Shown: positions 1 to 8,951, numbered from the stretch's first letter. The stretch is DNA of 64,000 nt from Treponema sp. Marseille-Q4130 (GCF_014334325.1 NZ_JACSET010000008.1:1-64000); one strand, 5' to 3'. Notes: a model not told the origin generated them from the sequence alone. Program-made: numbers and translations.

Positions 1-12
1 GTTTTCCGACAT
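1..12 (-). CDS. Start of an unidentified protein, cut by the window edge
   Basis: Only the first four codons (Met-Ser-Glu-Asn) lie in the window. The start is supported by a GGAG ribosome-binding site eight bases upstream on the minus strand, and by a well-formed promoter further upstream (90-118). Nothing can be said about the product. Confidence 0.5.
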
Positions 13-89
13 ACCGATCGCTCCTTTTTTTAGATAGTCTTAAATAGAAGTTACACTGAAAATTACGTTCTCAGCGTAACGCATAAAGT

Positions 90-118
90 ATCATATATCT
101 TGATATGAAATTTTGCAA
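90..118 (-). promoter_or_regulatory. Sigma-70-type promoter with overlapping palindrome
   Basis: On the minus strand TTGCAA and TATGAT are separated by 17 bases and point at the truncated gene at 12. The palindrome TCATAT-N6-ATATGA (91-108) covers the -10 and spacer, as an operator would. Inference from sequence only. Confidence 0.55.
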
Positions 119-243
119 GGTAAAATATCATTCTGCTTATTAAAAAATTGTTTTAACTTGACAAATAAACAAACTCGACGCAGAGCGGAACTTTCCGAAA
201 CGCCGGAAAGAATATCGCTAAAAAAATCTGCGGCAACTTATAT

Positions 244-1251
244 TTACGGCAGAGTTACATAACACCTTGCCGAACCCGCCAAATCGATTCTGTCGCCGTT
301 TTTTAATACGAGGATGAATTTCATTTTTGCCCAATATTCATGACATTCTTTCAATATCGTATAAATCAAATCGGTATCCGGAAGTTCGAAGTGTTGTGTC
401 GGAACACCCGTAAAAGTATAGACCGTTTTATTTTTTTTGATTTTGACAGGAAGCGTACCCATGAGCTCGCCTCCGTTATGCGCATCGTATACGAATATGT
501 TCGCCTTTTGCGTTTTCGCGGGCTTTTCGGCAAGCGTTATCGTATATGCGATATCGTCCCACATGTGATAATTGGCATGGTCAAAAGCGACGGTACTTCT
601 TTCCCCTGCAGGCGGCTCATCGTTTTCCGTATCGGTCTTTTTATCGGAAAAATCTTTTTCGTCCGAATAAACGATTTTTGCGTCGTTCCACGCGTTCCAT
701 GCAAGCGACCACTTTTCGGTATTCGCATTTTTATCGATCAGTATGTATTCGAGCGAAAGGCAATCGCCGAAAGCACAAGCTCCGACATAACGCACGCTCG
801 CAGGAATTTCGATGCGTTTTAACGAAGGCACGTCAAAAAATGCGTTATAGTTAATTTCTTCAAGCCCGTCGGGAAGCGTTATCTCTTCGAGCTGCATACA
901 GTCAAAATAACGGAGAAATTTCGTGCTCATCGGCAGCACGCATCTGCGCACATTTTTGATGTGAAAAAGCTCGAGTATGCAATCGTCGTCTGCGTAAGTG
1001 CATTCCGACAGATCCAAATCGAAATACAGGTTTTTGGAATTTTTTGTTTTCCACGTCAGCGTCACCAAGCTGTTTTGTGTTTCGGAAGAGAGCACGTCTT
1101 TTATTTTTATTGGAACGGTTTCGCTCTCGGCACCGGATGCGATTTTATAATTTTCGACATAGGATTTAAATTCGGAAACCGTAAACGTTTTTTGAGCGAA
1201 TACGGAAAACACCGAGCAAAACACTGCAAGCGCGATAATCGATTTACGCAT
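244..1251 (-). CDS. Exported BspA-like leucine-rich-repeat protein
   Basis: A 335-residue protein of unknown role. Translation starts at the internal ATG at 1251 because a GGGAGA ribosome-binding site precedes it and a clean signal peptide follows (MRKS, a hydrophobic core, then a VFA-Q type cleavage site near residue 20). Residues ~120-200 hold BspA/LRR_5-type repeats, recognisable by the pattern L..I.IP..V..VG..AF..C. The C-terminal third has no family I recognise. Such repeats in oral treponemes and Bacteroidetes are usually surface or periplasmic adhesion modules; that is family knowledge, not shown here. The gene stands alone, with 160 bases before the end of fmt. Confidence 0.75.
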   Translation of the reverse strand: MRKSIIALAVFCSVFSVFAQKTFTVSEFKSYVENYKIASGAESETVPIKIKDVLSSETQNSLVTLTWKTKNSKNLYFDLDLSECTYADDDCILELFHIKNVRRCVLPMSTKFLRYFDCMQLEEITLPDGLEEINYNAFFDVPSLKRIEIPASVRYVGACAFGDCLSLEYILIDKNANTEKWSLAWNAWNDAKIVYSDEKDFSDKKTDTENDEPPAGERSTVAFDHANYHMWDDIAYTITLAEKPAKTQKANIFVYDAHNGGELMGTLPVKIKKNKTVYTFTGVPTQHFELPDTDLIYTILKECHEYWAKMKFILVLKNGDRIDLAGSARCYVTLP

Positions 1252-1410
1252 AATTTCTCCCGGAACCGGCCGGCGGCGATTCGTTACATTATGAATGAAA
1301 TACAAAATTTCGTCTATTTGCTGCAAAAGTGCCGACGCCGCATCTTTGCAGCCCCACGTGAGCACACCGTACGCCCGATACCCGGCGCGCATGAACCGCC
1401 CTGCAAAAAA

Positions 1411-2379
1411 TCAGTGCAGTACGGTACCGACAAAATTCCGCGCGCCGTTTATAAAGGACTGAGCGCCGAGCGCTTTTTTTCCCTGCCGCTGCAGTTCCGT
1501 TACGGCGAGGATGCCGCTTCCCGTTTGAACGAGGATCCCCCGTTTTTTGTCGAAGGAAAACACGGTGCCCGGAATTTCGGGTGAAGCGGCAGTTTTCGTC
1601 ATAGGCGGCTTTTCGTCTTCGACAACGCGGGCGGAAAGAATTCTCAGCGGAGAGCCGTTTTCTTCCGTCCACGCTCCGGGCTCAGGAAAATACGCACGGA
1701 TCTTCGCGTCGATTTCCGCCGCAGTTTTCATCCAGTCGATGCGGCAGTCGTCCTTTGTGATGATTTTCGTATACGACGCTTCCCCCGCCTGCTTTTTTCC
1801 TTCGGGAAGCTTGCCGTTCGAAGCGCATTCGCCGAGCAGTTTTTTAATAATTTCAGCGCCGCGCCCCGCACAGTGATCGAGCAATGAACCCGCCGTTTCG
1901 CTGCCGTCAAGTGCTACGATCTCCTGCGCAAGGATATCGCCTTCGTCCATTGCAAGCGAAATCGTCTGTACGGTGACGGCCGTTTCAGTATCGCGGTTCA
2001 GGATGGCTGCGTTTACGGGAGCAGGCCCCCGGTATTTCGGAAGCAGAGATGGATGCAGGTTGACGGCGCCGAGCGGAAAGAGCGAAAGAAATTTCGGACC
2101 GAATATGTGACCGTAAGCAAAGCACACGAGGATGTCGGGCCGGATACTTGCGATTTCTTCGCGCGAAGCGGCATTCAAACGTTCGGGTGTAAAAAGCGGA
2201 ATGCCGCGCTCTTCGGCAAAACGCGCAACCGCAGTTGCCGCGGGCGTTTTATGTCTTCCCTGCGCGCTCGGCGGATTTGACAAAACGCCTGCAATTTCAT
2301 AACCGTCCGCACCGTCAAAAAGCAGCGAAAGCGTTTTTGCGGACGCTTCGGGACTTCCCGCATACAGCACTCGAATCAT
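1411..2379 (-). CDS. fmt: Methionyl-tRNA formyltransferase
   Basis: Transfers a formyl group from 10-formyl-tetrahydrofolate to initiator Met-tRNA in the cytoplasm. The 322-residue length fits the family. The N-terminal Rossmann domain begins IRVLYAGSPE. The formyl-folate loop HPSLLPKYRGPAPVN lies near residues 108-122 and is followed by the Asp-containing MDEGDIL. The C-terminal OB-like domain spans ~205-320. The ATG at 2379 has an AAGGAA site. It lies downstream of def on the same strand, the usual fmt/def pairing in reverse order, but 175 bases with a hairpin separate them, so co-transcription is uncertain. Confidence 0.96.
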   Translation of the reverse strand: MIRVLYAGSPEASAKTLSLLFDGADGYEIAGVLSNPPSAQGRHKTPAATAVARFAEERGIPLFTPERLNAASREEIASIRPDILVCFAYGHIFGPKFLSLFPLGAVNLHPSLLPKYRGPAPVNAAILNRDTETAVTVQTISLAMDEGDILAQEIVALDGSETAGSLLDHCAGRGAEIIKKLLGECASNGKLPEGKKQAGEASYTKIITKDDCRIDWMKTAAEIDAKIRAYFPEPGAWTEENGSPLRILSARVVEDEKPPMTKTAASPEIPGTVFSFDKKRGILVQTGSGILAVTELQRQGKKALGAQSFINGARNFVGTVLH

Positions 2380-2425
2380 CGCTCGTTCCTTTTAAAAATT
2401 ATTAATCGACAAAACTTCTTTAAAA

Positions 2426-2464
2426 TGCGGCATTGCAAAAAGTGTCAATTTTCGAAAATGCCGC
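2426..2464 (-). repeat. Hairpin upstream of fmt
   Basis: Nine-base arms TGCGGCATT and AATGCCGCA are perfect inverted repeats about 40 bases upstream of the fmt ribosome-binding site. The neighbouring motif GCGCACGGCT is also found in the dispersed element at 12349-12568, so this may be a decayed relative. Confidence 0.45.
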
Positions 2465-2554
2465 AGCCGTGCGCGTTTTTCACGACGAGGAACTTCGCTC
2501 CGACGTTTCAAGCGAGCGCACACGTATATCCGCGAGTTTTACAGCCGCCGACCG

Positions 2555-3133
2555 TCAATGAAGTACGGATTTTTTCGCTTCTTTTGCGGCGATCTTTGCC
2601 GCGATGCGCTTCTTTTTCGCTTCTTTGTCCGCACGGCGCTTTGCTGCCTTTTCTTCGCGCTGCTTAAACTGCTCTTTTGTCTTTTCGGCAAATTCGGGAT
2701 CACCTCTGTCGATAAACAAAATGCCGTCCAAGTGATCCGTTTCGTGCTGAATGATCCGCGCGAGCAGACCCTCAGCTTCAAGCGTAAACGGTTTTCCGTT
2801 TTCGTCGAGCGCCTGCACTGTAACGCGCACGGGACGGCGAATCGTTTCATATACGCCGGGAATCGAAAGACAGCCCTCTTCGTAATCGCCGACTTCTTCC
2901 GATGTCGAAACGATCTGAGGATTGATAAAAACGCGCTTTACATCGTCATCCGCAACGGCGACAAAAAGGCGCAGTTTTTTTCCGACTTGAGGAGCCGCAA
3001 GCCCGACGCCGTTCGCATCGACCATCGTTTCAAACATATCGCCGATAAGCGTTCTTATCTCATCCGTCACTTTTTCGATCGGCAGCGCTTTTTCACGCAG
3101 CACTTCTTCTCCGAGCTTATAAATCCGTATCAC
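2555..3133 (-). CDS. def: Peptide deformylase
   Basis: Removes the N-formyl group from nascent proteins. All three family motifs are present: GVGLAAPQVG, EEGCLSIPG (metal-binding Cys) and the HETDHLDG metal site. I place the start at a GTG at 3133, because GGAG lies six bases upstream and this puts the family's usual beginning (IRIYKLGEEVL) at the N-terminus, giving 192 residues. An upstream ATG at 3190 has no such site. The last ~40 residues are a Lys/Ala/Glu-rich helix (KQREEKAAKRRADKEAKKK) beyond the catalytic core. A basic C-terminal tail is how some deformylases bind the ribosome, which is inference here. Confidence 0.93.
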   Translation of the reverse strand: MIRIYKLGEEVLREKALPIEKVTDEIRTLIGDMFETMVDANGVGLAAPQVGKKLRLFVAVADDDVKRVFINPQIVSTSEEVGDYEEGCLSIPGVYETIRRPVRVTVQALDENGKPFTLEAEGLLARIIQHETDHLDGILFIDRGDPEFAEKTKEQFKQREEKAAKRRADKEAKKKRIAAKIAAKEAKKSVLH

Positions 3134-3228
3134 ATCGCACTCCGGAAATCGATTTATCTTCGAGCTCGCCGTAAGCACAGCATCATTCACTGCCGCTTTC
3201 CGAACTCACCATTCGATCAATTAAACTT

Positions 3229-3256
3229 AATTTCGAGTTTTTAAAAACTCGAAATT
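3229..3256. repeat. Perfect 28-base palindrome between hisD and def
   Basis: Arms AATTTCGAGTTTTT and AAAAACTCGAAATT form a perfect palindrome with no spacer. It is flanked by direct repeats beginning CTCACCATTCG at 3205 and 3269. It may act as a transcript end for hisD or as a protein site. Confidence 0.6.
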
Positions 3257-3289
3257 TTCCATCCGCTTTGCTCACCATTCGACAAATTA

Positions 3290-4657
3290 TTAATTTTTCA
3301 AACGCAGACGAGCGGCTCTCGCGTGAGCGGCAAGCCCTTCGGCGTCTCCCAAACAGGCGGCAGCTTCGGCGCTCCTTTTTACACCCGCCTTTCCTTTTTC
3401 ACATCTCAATGTCGTCACCGTCTTTAAAAAAGTGCGCACGCTCAAGCCGCCGGTAAAACGCGCAGAGCCCGACGTCGGCAGCGTGTGATTCAGCCCCGCA
3501 GCATAATCGCCGAACACTTCGGCCGCATAGTGACCGATAAAAAGCGAGCCGTAATTGTGAACGAGGGAGACGAGCTTATCGCATTCGCTCCCTTCGGAAA
3601 CGGCAAGCTCCAAATGTTCGGGCGCTTTCCGGTTTGCAAGTTCCGCCGCTTCTTCGAGCGAGCCGGTAATGATGATCCTCCCGCACGAGGAGATGCTTTC
3701 TTCGGCCGTCGCCCTTGTCGGAAGAGATGCAAGCTGCACTTCGATTTCCGATGCGACACGTTCGGCGAGCTTTTCGTCGGGAGTGGCGAGGACGGGCTGC
3801 GCAACGGGATCGTGTTCCGCCTGCGCAAGCAAATCCGCCGCAAGCCACGCGGGATCCGCCGAGCCGTCGGCGATGATAAACACTTCCGTAGGACCTGCAA
3901 GCATATCGATACCGACCGTACCGTAGACTTCTTTTTTTGCGGCAGCGACGAATGTATTGCCCGGGCCGACGATGACATCGACTGCCGGAATCGATTCCGT
4001 ACCGAAAGCCATCGCGGCGACCGCTTGAGCGCCGCCGCATGCGAACACCGTTTTTACGCCGCAGATAAAAGCCGCCGCCATAATGCCCTCGTCCGCATAA
4101 GGCGCTCCTCCGACAAAAGGTTTGCCGGCTTTTCCCGTACCCGACCGTTCGGCTTCGCCCCTGTCGTTCGGATGGACGCGAGGCGGTGTGCAAATCACAA
4201 GTTTTTTTACACCCGCGGCAACCGCAGGGGCAGACGTCATAACGACCGTCGAAACGAGCGGAAACCTTCCGGCGGGAATATACGCACCCGCGCTTTCTAC
4301 GGGAATCGTCTTTTGACCCGTAAACAGACCCGGCTCAAGTTCGGTTTCGAAATCCGAAAACGACTCCTTTTGTTTTTTCGCAAAACGCAACGCCAAATCA
4401 TACGAATACGAAAGCGCATCGTAGACTGCAACTCGTTCGTGTTTGAGCTTTTCCGCAGCCGAGCGCAATTCGTCTTCCGGCAATAAAAAAGATGCGGGAG
4501 AAGCCGCGTCGAATTTTTTCGCGTAATCGCGGAGCGCATCGTCTCCCCGTTTTTTTACGTCCTCGATAACCGCCCTCACCGTTTCCGCCGAACCGGTAAA
4601 ATTGCGCGGCGCAAAAAATTCTTTTTCAACTTCCGATGCGTATTGAATCCTTATCAT
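3290..4657 (-). CDS. hisD: Histidinol dehydrogenase
   Basis: Catalyses the last two oxidations of histidine synthesis, L-histidinol to L-histidine, with NAD. It has 455 residues, slightly long because of a Gly/Arg-rich insert near residue 160. Catalytic and zinc residues are intact: the Gln and His of LAQAEHDP, the catalytic Glu-His of APEHLEL, the Asp of FGDYAAG, and the C-terminal His of AAHARAARLR. No other his gene lies in the window. Isolated hisD homologues can act on other amino alcohols, so the histidine role is family inference. There is no Shine-Dalgarno sequence; the promoter -10 sits nine bases before the ATG. Confidence 0.93.
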   Translation of the reverse strand: MIRIQYASEVEKEFFAPRNFTGSAETVRAVIEDVKKRGDDALRDYAKKFDAASPASFLLPEDELRSAAEKLKHERVAVYDALSYSYDLALRFAKKQKESFSDFETELEPGLFTGQKTIPVESAGAYIPAGRFPLVSTVVMTSAPAVAAGVKKLVICTPPRVHPNDRGEAERSGTGKAGKPFVGGAPYADEGIMAAAFICGVKTVFACGGAQAVAAMAFGTESIPAVDVIVGPGNTFVAAAKKEVYGTVGIDMLAGPTEVFIIADGSADPAWLAADLLAQAEHDPVAQPVLATPDEKLAERVASEIEVQLASLPTRATAEESISSCGRIIITGSLEEAAELANRKAPEHLELAVSEGSECDKLVSLVHNYGSLFIGHYAAEVFGDYAAGLNHTLPTSGSARFTGGLSVRTFLKTVTTLRCEKGKAGVKRSAEAAACLGDAEGLAAHARAARLRLKN

Positions 4658-4666
4658 GGCGAAGTC

Positions 4667-4675
4667 AGTATAGCA
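4667..4675 (-). promoter_or_regulatory. Extended -10 promoter of hisD
   Basis: TGCTATACT on the minus strand ends nine bases before the hisD ATG. No -35 box is convincing, which suits an extended -10. Transcription would start one to four bases before the ATG. Confidence 0.6.
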
Positions 4676-4859
4676 AAAAAAATGATATTATGCACTCTCA
4701 TTGGGACTTGCTTTTTAATATATGGCAGGCAAACGAGACCTTGCTGCAGCCGACCCTTCTATGGGCTTCCGTCTCGTCTGGAAAGAGTAGGCCGAGCAAT
4801 GCGCGTTTGTTCGGTGCATCGTAAAACCGGTGCACCCGCTTCGCCCGGCGATACGAGCG

Positions 4860-5186
4860 CTACAGCACTTCGGTCACAGAATTGATGATACGGAGCACTT
4901 GGGAAAAGCCCGTCGCTTCGACGGCTTCGCGACTCTCTGCCGAAGGCGACAGCAGATAGAGCGCATGCCCCTTTTCTTCTCCGTCATTGAACGCGGCCAT
5001 AATCGTACCCATACCCGAATAATCGATCTCCGAGACCTTCGATAAATCGAGTACGACGTTATCGCGTCCGATCGCGTCGTACAGCTTTTGCTCAAGCTCG
5101 GCAAGGGTATACGCGTTGATCGCACCTGAGAGTTCATACAATACGTAATTCGCACCGCTTTTTTCCGTAATCGTCAATCGATCCAT
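4860..5186 (-). CDS. STAS-domain anti-sigma factor antagonist
   Basis: A 108-residue single STAS domain of the SpoIIAA/RsbV kind. The phosphorylation loop is visible as LSKVSEIDYSGMGTI near residues 55-69, where the Ser of DYSG is the expected phospho-site. In partner switching such proteins bind an anti-sigma kinase when dephosphorylated by a PP2C enzyme. The two PP2C-type genes directly upstream on the same strand (5249-8801) are the likely partners. No RsbW-type kinase is visible here. A GGAG site precedes the ATG. Confidence 0.88.
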   Translation of the reverse strand: MDRLTITEKSGANYVLYELSGAINAYTLAELEQKLYDAIGRDNVVLDLSKVSEIDYSGMGTIMAAFNDGEEKGHALYLLSPSAESREAVEATGFSQVLRIINSVTEVL

Positions 5187-5207
5187 AATGGCTCCGAATA
5201 TTACAGG

Positions 5208-5239
5208 AAGACTCGGAAAACTTGAGTTTCTCGAGTCTT
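5208..5239 (-). repeat. Intercistronic hairpin before the STAS gene
   Basis: AAGACTCG and CGAGTCTT form an eight-base stem between the PP2C-type gene and the STAS gene. It could stabilise or attenuate the transcript. Confidence 0.45.
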
Positions 5240-5248
5240 GCCTTAGAT

Positions 5249-7408
5249 TTAAGTTGCGCCGTATTTTACAACGAGAGCGCTTACGTCCGCTTCGATTTCT
5301 TTCGACATAAATTTAACAAGATTGTCGTAGACGAACTGTGCTATGCGGGAAGCCGGAAACGTCAAGTTCGAAAGCATAACCTGCTGGACGCGCTCTTTGC
5401 CGAAAACATCTCCGCGCAGCGAACGCGATGTGAGAACCCCGTTCGTACACGAAAGCACGATATCGCCTTTGGTGAGTTTTATCTGCCGTACCGAAATATA
5501 GGGCGCAATATCGCGTACAAAGCCGAGTACATGACCGCGTCCCTGGATTTCTATAATATTATTGTACGACTGCGTATACACGAAAATCGCGGGAATACCG
5601 CAGTTGATGTAATACATCACGTCGGCGGAAAAATCGACAAGCGCGAAAGTCCCGTTGAAAATGCTGCCCTTCGGAAGGTTTTCGCGGATAAATACATTGA
5701 CCCGTTGGATAAGCATTTTAAAATCGTGCGTTTCCGCAAGGAATGTCCTGATGATCGATTTTAAAATGACCATGTTCATACTTGCGGCGATTCCCTGACC
5801 GCTCAAACTTCCGATAACGAACAGATGCGTGTGATCGTTGATCCTGATCAAATCGATAAATTCGCCGCCGATATTGTGCGCCGATTTCATGATATAGCCG
5901 ACATCGGCTTTCGGATTTTTAACGGCATCGACATCTTCCTGAATGGACGCGATGATTTGAGACGACATACGGATTTCACGGTTGACCGTACCGATGATCT
6001 CTCTGTTTGAAATATTGCGCATATAGTAGCCGAATACGAAAAAGTACGAATACAGGCGCGTAAGGATGGAAATATCGTAAGCGGTATAATGTTCACCGCT
6101 CGTCTTTAAACCGAGCGTGATGCAGCCGAGGAGGTTTCGTCCTTCGCTCAACAGGATGAGCGCATCCGAATGCGTATCTGCAAAGAGGGCGGCGAGCGCT
6201 TCCCGCGCTTCGCCAATATCGCTGCGCGCATCGATTTCCGACAGAGCGATGACGTTGCGGCCTGCGTTCAACAGCGCATCGAACGCGGGGCTGTCGGCTC
6301 GAACGGGAGTATCGCGGATGACAGATGAAAAGGCATTTTCGAGGTACTCCTCTCCGTTGTTGACAAATACGGACATGGACGAACACTGGACGTTTCGCGT
6401 AAACATATTGTATACGCTCATGATGATTTCGTCCATTTCGCCGCTGTAGTCGATCGATGCGAGGTCGGCTTCTAACGAAGCTTCATAGTCGGTCGGCCGA
6501 AGGCGGCGCGTCGTTGTAAGGTATTTTGACATACCCCAGATAAACAAAAGCGACAGCCCAGTACCGATAACCAAGAGCGTATAAAACGGCAAGGAACGAC
6601 CGCCGGTAAGCGGGAACAGCAATATAAAAACGGCAACGAGAAAAACGCTCGGAATAATGTATGCAAACAAAAGCCTGAGAATATACACAAGCGCGTCGTT
6701 CGCAGACGGCATGGCGCGAACCGATTCCGAACGCAGCAGCATCAACAAAAGAAATTCGTATGCGAGCGGATAGAACAGATAAAAACCCGGTATGTCCCGT
6801 GACAAAAATCTGATGAACAGAAGCATGCCCCACATAAAAAGTACGGAAAACAATTCAAGGTAACCGAGATACCTTTCGAGCCGCGTAGAACGGTATTCAT
6901 TGAGCAGCAACATGACAAGAACGCAAACGGCGGGCAGTGCAAAACGATACAAAACGATATAAACGGTGAGCCATGTCCACGTAAAAATATTCGCCAGTTC
7001 TCCGCTGAAGATATATTGCGAAACGATCTTTATGCCGCCGTCGGCAGAAATTACGATCAACTGGAATTTCATAAATACGATATACAGGGCAAACGCAAAT
7101 AAAATTACCATCATAGTGATGATGAGCGGAATACCTCGTTTTGCCCTTCGTAAAATAAAGTAAAATGAAATATTTGTTAAAAAGACGGCTTCTATAAAAA
7201 AGAGCAGCTTGGCGACCAGCAGGAAGACGCCTTCACCGAACGGCAAATTGATTGCGGCAGTAAGCAATACGGAAAGGATCGTCGCTAAAATAATATCGGC
7301 GACAATGCGGTCGCTGTACATGCCTTTCGTACGATGTACATAGCTTATGTAAAATGACAACCAGATAAAAAAAACGGAAAGCGCAAAATTGAGTATTACA
7401 AATGCCAT
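5249..7408 (-). CDS. Membrane SpoIIE/PP2C-like protein, probably a pseudophosphatase
   Basis: A 719-residue protein. Residues 1-~320 hold about nine hydrophobic segments, ~330-480 a GAF-like region, and ~500-719 a SpoIIE/PP2C fold. Metal-binding positions are lost: the usual GGD is GGE, the usual GDVSGKG reads GSLSGQG near residue 533, the usual TDG reads CTNG, and the final DD reads AD. The fold remains, so it may sense or scaffold rather than dephosphorylate. The start at 7408 is chosen because it lies one base after the previous gene's stop, behind GGTGGG; an ATG 18 bases earlier would overlap that gene. The tight spacing suggests translational coupling to the intact phosphatase upstream. 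Confidence 0.85.
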   Translation of the reverse strand: MAFVILNFALSVFFIWLSFYISYVHRTKGMYSDRIVADIILATILSVLLTAAINLPFGEGVFLLVAKLLFFIEAVFLTNISFYFILRRAKRGIPLIITMMVILFAFALYIVFMKFQLIVISADGGIKIVSQYIFSGELANIFTWTWLTVYIVLYRFALPAVCVLVMLLLNEYRSTRLERYLGYLELFSVLFMWGMLLFIRFLSRDIPGFYLFYPLAYEFLLLMLLRSESVRAMPSANDALVYILRLLFAYIIPSVFLVAVFILLFPLTGGRSLPFYTLLVIGTGLSLLFIWGMSKYLTTTRRLRPTDYEASLEADLASIDYSGEMDEIIMSVYNMFTRNVQCSSMSVFVNNGEEYLENAFSSVIRDTPVRADSPAFDALLNAGRNVIALSEIDARSDIGEAREALAALFADTHSDALILLSEGRNLLGCITLGLKTSGEHYTAYDISILTRLYSYFFVFGYYMRNISNREIIGTVNREIRMSSQIIASIQEDVDAVKNPKADVGYIMKSAHNIGGEFIDLIRINDHTHLFVIGSLSGQGIAASMNMVILKSIIRTFLAETHDFKMLIQRVNVFIRENLPKGSIFNGTFALVDFSADVMYYINCGIPAIFVYTQSYNNIIEIQGRGHVLGFVRDIAPYISVRQIKLTKGDIVLSCTNGVLTSRSLRGDVFGKERVQQVMLSNLTFPASRIAQFVYDNLVKFMSKEIEADVSALVVKYGAT

Positions 7409-7409
7409 A

Positions 7410-8801
7410 TCAACCCACCTTTGCAACCATCATCGTGATATCGTCGTGCAATCTCGCGCCGCCGTTGTATTCGGGGATCAAACGCACGATATCGTCGATA
7501 CATTCTTGCGGCGTTTTGTCGGCGCTTGAGCACAGCATTTCTTTAAAGACGTCGCTGTTACCGAACTGGATGCCGTCGCTGTTCATGATCTCAGACAAAC
7601 CGTCGGACGCGATGAGGATCATATCACCGCGGAAAAGTTTTCGCTCCTCGACCGTGATGTCTCCCAAATCGATGATGCCGACAAGACTCGCATTCGATGC
7701 GAGAGGCTTTATTTTATAGCCGCTAGGTACGCGCGAGAGAACGAGGGGATCGGACATGGACGCGTTGACATAGCGCAGCGTCATCGCATCGGTATCGACT
7801 AGACCGAGAAACAATACGGTGTATTTATCCTGCAGTTTCATATTTTTTATGGCACGGTCGATCTCTCGGATAATATTTTCGATGTTCTCTTTATCGTCGA
7901 TGATCTTCAAGGTGTTTACGACCAGACCCATGATGAGCGCCGCCGCAAGTCCCTTTCCTGAAACGTCGCCGAGCAGGAGCAGCGTTTTATTTTTATCGAT
8001 TTGTAAAACGGAATAATAGTCTCCCGAAACGTTGATGAGCGGTTTATAATACGCGGCGAGCTGGAGCTTCGGAATGACGGGCATCTGCTGAGGAAGAAAG
8101 GAGCGCTGAGTGTCAGCAAGCAGCTGCCATTCTTTCGTAAGATCGGAAATTTCGGTAAGGTTTGAAATCGTGCGGGAACGCGATTGAAAACGCAAAAATT
8201 CTTCATAAAGCTGCAGGTACGCATCGGCATCAAAGAGTTTCGTATAGCGGCAAAAGATAAACAGTTGCTGCGTACCGCACACGAAAAAAAAGCCGCGCGC
8301 GTCTTTTGTCGATGAAACGATACCGAGAGAATCGTCGAGCAGGTAGGTTCCTTCCGGCCACGAAAGAGGGAAGTTGCGTTCAAGCGCATCGCGCACCTCA
8401 GACGAAGATGCAAATCGATCGGGGCTGTTGTACAAAACGTAATTTTTTTCCCGATCGATAAAGAGAACCGAACAACCCGCTTCGTTCTCGAGGATGTCCG
8501 CAAATGCCTTATACAGGTCATCGAGCGAATAGCAAAAACGCAGGCGGTTGGTAAAACGCGTCAAATAGCGCGTTTCGCTTTTTTCGAAAGTCTGCTGATG
8601 CATTCGACTGCCGATCATATCGCGCACGACATCGCCGCCGAGCAGCAAGAGAACGAAAACGGTTGCGGGGATCGATATGAGCAGGGCAAACGAATGCCCT
8701 TCCATATCTTGCGGCATGAGCATCGATGACACGACGATAAACAGAATTAGGATTGCAGCGTTGACGGCAAGAAAGACCAGCCTTTTCCGCGTTTTATACA
8801 T
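7410..8801 (-). CDS. Membrane RsbU/SpoIIE-type PP2C phosphatase
   Basis: A 463-residue serine phosphatase expected to act on a phospho-STAS protein. Two hydrophobic segments (residues ~8-55) anchor it, a GAF-like middle follows (~80-200), and the PP2C domain covers ~235-463. The metal residues are intact: SGDYYS, LGDVSGKGLAAAL, LIASDGLSE and the closing HDDITMMVA. The ATG at 8801 has GAGGTG at good distance; an ATG six codons earlier has none. It is the first gene of phosphatase, pseudophosphatase and STAS gene, all in one direction. Confidence 0.9.
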   Translation of the reverse strand: MYKTRKRLVFLAVNAAILILFIVVSSMLMPQDMEGHSFALLISIPATVFVLLLLGGDVVRDMIGSRMHQQTFEKSETRYLTRFTNRLRFCYSLDDLYKAFADILENEAGCSVLFIDREKNYVLYNSPDRFASSSEVRDALERNFPLSWPEGTYLLDDSLGIVSSTKDARGFFFVCGTQQLFIFCRYTKLFDADAYLQLYEEFLRFQSRSRTISNLTEISDLTKEWQLLADTQRSFLPQQMPVIPKLQLAAYYKPLINVSGDYYSVLQIDKNKTLLLLGDVSGKGLAAALIMGLVVNTLKIIDDKENIENIIREIDRAIKNMKLQDKYTVLFLGLVDTDAMTLRYVNASMSDPLVLSRVPSGYKIKPLASNASLVGIIDLGDITVEERKLFRGDMILIASDGLSEIMNSDGIQFGNSDVFKEMLCSSADKTPQECIDDIVRLIPEYNGGARLHDDITMMVAKVG

Positions 8802-8846
8802 GATACACCTCGACAACATTATGAAATATACGTAATTTTTAAAGTT

Positions 8847-8874
8847 ACCTCTAAAAAATGAAATTTTTAGAGGT
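8847..8874 (-). promoter_or_regulatory. Leader hairpin of the phosphatase operon
   Basis: Eleven-base arms ACCTCTAAAAA and TTTTTAGAGGT with a six-base loop lie between the promoter and the start at 8801. It is a candidate transcript-level control or a weak terminator. Confidence 0.5.
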
Positions 8875-8877
8875 TCT

Positions 8878-8902
8878 CAATTCGAATTGCGCCAGTATAG
8901 CA
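8878..8902 (-). promoter_or_regulatory. Extended -10 promoter and palindrome of the phosphatase operon
   Basis: TGCTATACT (8894-8902, minus strand) is an extended -10. The perfect palindrome CAATTCGAATTG at 8878-8889 falls on the predicted transcription start, a typical repressor position. Confidence 0.5.
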
Positions 8903-8951
8903 TATTATCGAGGGTTTCGCATAGATACTCGGCGATTATGCAAAACACGCG

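Noticed and set aside
340-1584. Plus-strand frames opposite the exported LRR protein
   Set aside because: Antisense to a gene with a clear signal peptide and ribosome-binding site; no support of their own.
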